Origin: Rhodoferax sp.
GTDB taxonomy: Bacteria > Pseudomonadota > Gammaproteobacteria > Burkholderiales > Burkholderiaceae_C
NCBI GenBank assembly: GCA_028711355.1
Contig: JAQTSL010000189.1
Coordinates: 1 to 7,073, forward strand
Reading direction: 5' to 3'
Length of the DNA: 7,073 nt
Shown: positions 5,118-7,073 of the stretch, one piece after another
How positions within the stretch are numbered: the stretch's first letter is position 1
Layout: each line of letters starts with the position of its first letter
Program-made: the position numbers and the translations under genes
The notes under the pieces: model-generated
Databases searched by the model: none
What the model was told of the DNA's origin: nothing
The model's input: only the letters and a program-made list of their open reading frames with translations

Positions 5118-6155
5118 TTAAGCGTAGCGCGCGGCCATCAGATCCAGGTGAATCGGCTTGATCTTGCTGGCATGCCCGGCGCAGCCAAAGGCCTCAAAGC
5201 GCAGTTTGCAGATGCCAGCGGCAGCCTTGCGGGCGGCAATGAGTGATTTTCGCGGGTCAAATTCACTCGGGTTTTGGGCAAAGCTCTGGCGCATGGCGCC
5301 GGTCATGGCCAGGCGGATGTCGGTGTCGATGTTGACCTTGCGCACGCCGCTCTTGATGCCGCGCACGATTTCTTCGACCGGCACGCCATAGGTTTCTTTC
5401 AGATCACCGCCGTACTGGCGGATGATCGCCAGCCACTCTTGCGGCACCGAGCTGGAGCCGTGCATCACCAGGTGGGTAGCGGGGATCTGCGCGTGGATTT
5501 GCGCAATGCGGTCAATCGCCAGAATGTCACCGGTGGGCTGGCGCGTGAACTTGTAGGCGCCGTGGCTGGTACCAATGGCAATCGCCAGTGCATCGACGCC
5601 GGTCTTGGCAACAAAATCTTTGGCTTGCACCGGGTCGGTCAGCATCTGGTCGTGGCTGAGTTTGCCTTCGGCGCCGACACCGTCTTCTTCACCGGCTTCG
5701 CCGGTTTCCAGGCTGCCCAGGCAACCCAGTTCACCCTCGACCGACACACCCACGGCGTGCGCCATCTCGCACACGCGCCGGGTCGTTTCGACGTTGTATT
5801 CATAGCTAGCAGGCGTTTTGGCGTCTTCACGCAACGAGCCGTCCATCATCACGCTGGTAAAACCGCTGCGGATCGACTGCTGGCAGACCGCGGGTGTGGC
5901 GCCGTGGTCTTGATGCAGCACCACCGGAAGGTCTGGGTAAGACTCAACCGCCGCCAGCACCATGTGGCGCAGATAGGCCTCACCGGCGTATTTGCGTGCG
6001 CCGGCACTGGCTTGCAAGATGACCGGGCTGTCGGTGGCCTGCGCGGCCTCCATGATGGCCTGGATTTGCTCCAGGTTGTTGACGTTAAAGGCGGGCACGC
6101 CGTAGCTGTGCTCTGCTGCGTGGTCGAGCAGTTGACGAAGGGAAATAAAGGCCAT
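5118..6155 (-). CDS. fba: Class II fructose-bisphosphate aldolase
   Basis: A zinc-dependent aldolase that interconverts fructose-1,6-bisphosphate with dihydroxyacetone phosphate plus glyceraldehyde-3-phosphate in glycolysis and gluconeogenesis, and in the Calvin cycle if the host has one. The 345 residues show the class II features. VPAFNVNN is at 20-27 and LHQDHG at 80-85, with probable catalytic Asp83 and zinc ligand His84. GELG (141-144) holds Glu142. Zinc ligands His198 (GTSHGAYKF) and His232 (MHGSSSVP) are present, and NIDTD (275-279) binds phosphate. The acidic loop ETGEAGEEDGVGAEGKLSHD (150-169) is, from memory, typical of the longer class II subtype that includes CbbA. The ATG at 6155 matches the usual MAFISLRQLLDH start; no clear Shine-Dalgarno precedes it. 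It lies 128 bases downstream of pgk on the same strand. Confidence 0.96.
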   Translation of the reverse strand: MAFISLRQLLDHAAEHSYGVPAFNVNNLEQIQAIMEAAQATDSPVILQASAGARKYAGEAYLRHMVLAAVESYPDLPVVLHQDHGATPAVCQQSIRSGFTSVMMDGSLREDAKTPASYEYNVETTRRVCEMAHAVGVSVEGELGCLGSLETGEAGEEDGVGAEGKLSHDQMLTDPVQAKDFVAKTGVDALAIAIGTSHGAYKFTRQPTGDILAIDRIAQIHAQIPATHLVMHGSSSVPQEWLAIIRQYGGDLKETYGVPVEEIVRGIKSGVRKVNIDTDIRLAMTGAMRQSFAQNPSEFDPRKSLIAARKAAAGICKLRFEAFGCAGHASKIKPIHLDLMAARYA

Positions 6156-6174
6156 GATGGTGTCTGCGTTGAGT

Positions 6175-6204
6175 TATATAAAATTGACTGCCACCCCGAT
6201 TCAA
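6175..6204 (-). promoter_or_regulatory. Candidate sigma70 promoter for fba
   Basis: On the minus strand a -35-like TTGAAT (complement of 6199-6204) is followed after 18 bases by TATATA (complement of 6175-6180). Each hexamer matches the consensus at 4 of 6 positions. The -35 falls inside the first stem-loop of repeat copy B. The leader to the ATG would be only about 12 bases. It would give fba an independent promoter besides read-through from pgk. Confidence 0.35.
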
Positions 6205-6245
6205 GTCCGGGGTTCATGGATTGCGGGTCGTAGCCCGCAATGACA
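6194..6245. repeat. Two-module palindromic intergenic repeat, copy B
   Basis: Hairpin 1 has 5-bp arms CCCCG/CGGGG (6194-6198 and 6208-6212) around ATTCAAGTC. Hairpin 2 has 8-bp arms ATTGCGGG/CCCGCAAT (6220-6227 and 6234-6241) around the loop TCGTAG. The loops match those of copy A at 370-438: TCAAG, and CTACGA as its reverse complement. The two are placed in different order and relative orientation. The linker stem is collapsed to a single CATGGAT (6215-6221). A further half-unit repeats GCCCGCAATGACA (6233-6245) at 6253-6265. The element lies wholly in the pgk-fba spacer. Confidence 0.72.
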
Positions 6246-6280
6246 AAAAAAGGCCCGCAATGACAGAGGGAAAGCGCGGG
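6245..6280 (-). terminator. Weak terminator-like hairpin after pgk
   Basis: Read on the minus strand just after the pgk stop, CCCGC (complement of 6276-6280) can pair with GCGGG (complement of 6254-6258). This is followed by CC and a run of seven T (complement of A6245-6251). The stem is short and its loop of 17 bases is long, so it would be a leaky terminator at best. The second arm and the T-run belong to the extra half-unit of the palindromic repeat. Confidence 0.4.
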
Positions 6281-6283
6281 TCG

Positions 6284-7073
6284 TTAACCCGCCGCGCGCT
6301 TTTGCAAAATCTCAAAGGCTGGCAGGGTTTTGCCTTCCAGCACCTCTAAAAAGGCGCCGCCACCGGTGCTGATGTAGCCGACGTCGCTTTCTATGCCGTA
6401 CTTGGCAATGGCAGCCAGTGTGTCACCACCGCCGGCAATGCTGAACGCGCTGGACTCGGCAATGGCGTGTGCAATCACCTTGGTGCCATTTTCAAACGCG
6501 GCAAACTCAAACACACCCACCGGGCCGTTCCAGACAATCGTGCCAGCAGCCTTGAGCTGTGCCGCCAGCAGCGCGGCGGTTTGCGGGCCAATGTCCAGAA
6601 TCATGTCGTCGTCGGCCACGTCGGTGGCGGCTTTGACGGTGGCGGGGGCATCGGCGGCAAAAGTTTTGGCGCACACCACATCGGTGGGGATCGGCACTGC
6701 CGCACCGCGCGCTTTCATGGCGGCGATCACGGCGGTGGCTTCACCCACCAGCGTCGGCTCGGCCAGGCTCTTGCCAATCTTCAGGCCCGCCGCCAGCATG
6801 AAGGTGTTGGCAATGCCGCCACCCACAATCAGGCCATCGACGTTTTTGGCCAAGGATTGCAAGATGCTGAGCTTGGTGCTGACTTTGCTGCCAGCCACAA
6901 TCGCCACCAGCGGGCGCTTGGGGTTGGCCAGCGCCTTGTTGATGGCGTCAATCTCTGCGGCCAGCAACGGGCCGGCGCAAGCGATGGGTGCGTATTGTGC
7001 GATGCCGTAAGTGGTGCCCTCAGCGCGGTGCGCGGTGCCAAAGGCATCGTGTACAAACACGTCGCACAGGGCG
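6284..7073 (-). CDS. pgk: Phosphoglycerate kinase (C-terminal two thirds, cut by window edge)
   Basis: Catalyses reversible phosphate transfer between 1,3-bisphosphoglycerate and ADP, giving 3-phosphoglycerate and ATP, in cytoplasmic glycolysis and gluconeogenesis. The frame is open to the window end, giving 262 complete residues of a protein normally about 390-400 long; the N-terminal part is outside. The fragment starts ALCDVFVHDAFGTAHRAEGT, the end of the N-terminal substrate domain. It continues with AGSKVSTKLSILQSLAKNVD and GLIVGGGIANTFMLAAG (nucleotide domain), DMILDIGP, the WNGPVGVFE signature, GGGDT (ATP phosphate binding) and VGYISTGGGAFLE near the C-terminus. The stop is TAA at 6284-6286. 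No break or unusual residue is seen in the visible part. It precedes fba on the same strand, a common glycolytic arrangement in betaproteobacteria. Confidence 0.96.
   Translation of the reverse strand, partial: ALCDVFVHDAFGTAHRAEGTTYGIAQYAPIACAGPLLAAEIDAINKALANPKRPLVAIVAGSKVSTKLSILQSLAKNVDGLIVGGGIANTFMLAAGLKIGKSLAEPTLVGEATAVIAAMKARGAAVPIPTDVVCAKTFAADAPATVKAATDVADDDMILDIGPQTAALLAAQLKAAGTIVWNGPVGVFEFAAFENGTKVIAHAIAESSAFSIAGGGDTLAAIAKYGIESDVGYISTGGGAFLEVLEGKTLPAFEILQKRAAG

Noticed and set aside
5274..6233. A 319-codon open frame on the plus strand over fba
   Set aside because: It is the antisense shadow of the aldolase gene. Its composition is typical of a complement strand, with no motif, and it runs into repeat copy B.
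1..7073. CRISPR array, IS element, phage, toxin-antitoxin or defence system
   Set aside because: No regularly spaced direct repeats, no transposase or integrase motifs, no terminal repeats with target duplications, and no paired small genes. The coding content is housekeeping.

Overview
The window looks like an ordinary chromosomal stretch of a GC-rich betaproteobacterium, most probably a member of the Comamonadaceae (Rhodoferax/Polaromonas-like). That placement is from protein resemblance and the coaBC-dut and pgk/fba neighbourhoods as I remember them; no search was run. Nearly all of the sequence is housekeeping genes. I see no phage, IS, CRISPR, toxin-antitoxin or defence genes, and no clear undescribed protein system.

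Layout. 1-252 (-): N-terminal piece of an NhaD-type Na+/H+ antiporter. 253-561: non-coding and unusually rich in hairpins, with a 69-bp modular palindromic repeat (370-438), a separate 8-bp stem-loop (487-507) and a strong Rho-independent terminator (516-541). 562-756 (-): a 64-residue Ala/Pro-rich lipoprotein. 757-1061: non-coding. 1062-1595 (+): a SlyD-like FKBP peptidyl-prolyl isomerase. 1608-2057 and 2084-3298 (-): coaBC-dut, an operon for coenzyme A synthesis and dUTP removal, convergent with the isomerase gene. 3299-3468: divergent control region. 3469-5091 (+): a GMC-family FAD alcohol/choline dehydrogenase of AlkJ/BetA type. 5118-6155 (-): class II fructose-bisphosphate aldolase. 6156-6283: a spacer with a second copy of the palindromic repeat. 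6284-7073 (-): C-terminal two thirds of phosphoglycerate kinase, cut by the window edge.

How the genes relate. Pgk and Fba are glycolytic/gluconeogenic (and possibly Calvin-cycle) enzymes on one strand in the order pgk-fba, so they may be co-transcribed, although the spacer carries terminator-like and promoter-like signals. CoaBC and Dut share an operon by linkage, not by pathway. The GMC dehydrogenase is a single gene flanked by oppositely oriented genes, so its substrate cannot be read from its context.

The most interesting material is non-coding. Two copies of a two-module palindromic element, about 5.8 kb apart, share arms and loop motifs in different arrangements. One copy appears to contribute to the pgk terminator and the fba promoter. 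A perfect 14-bp inverted repeat straddles the stop codon of the GMC gene.
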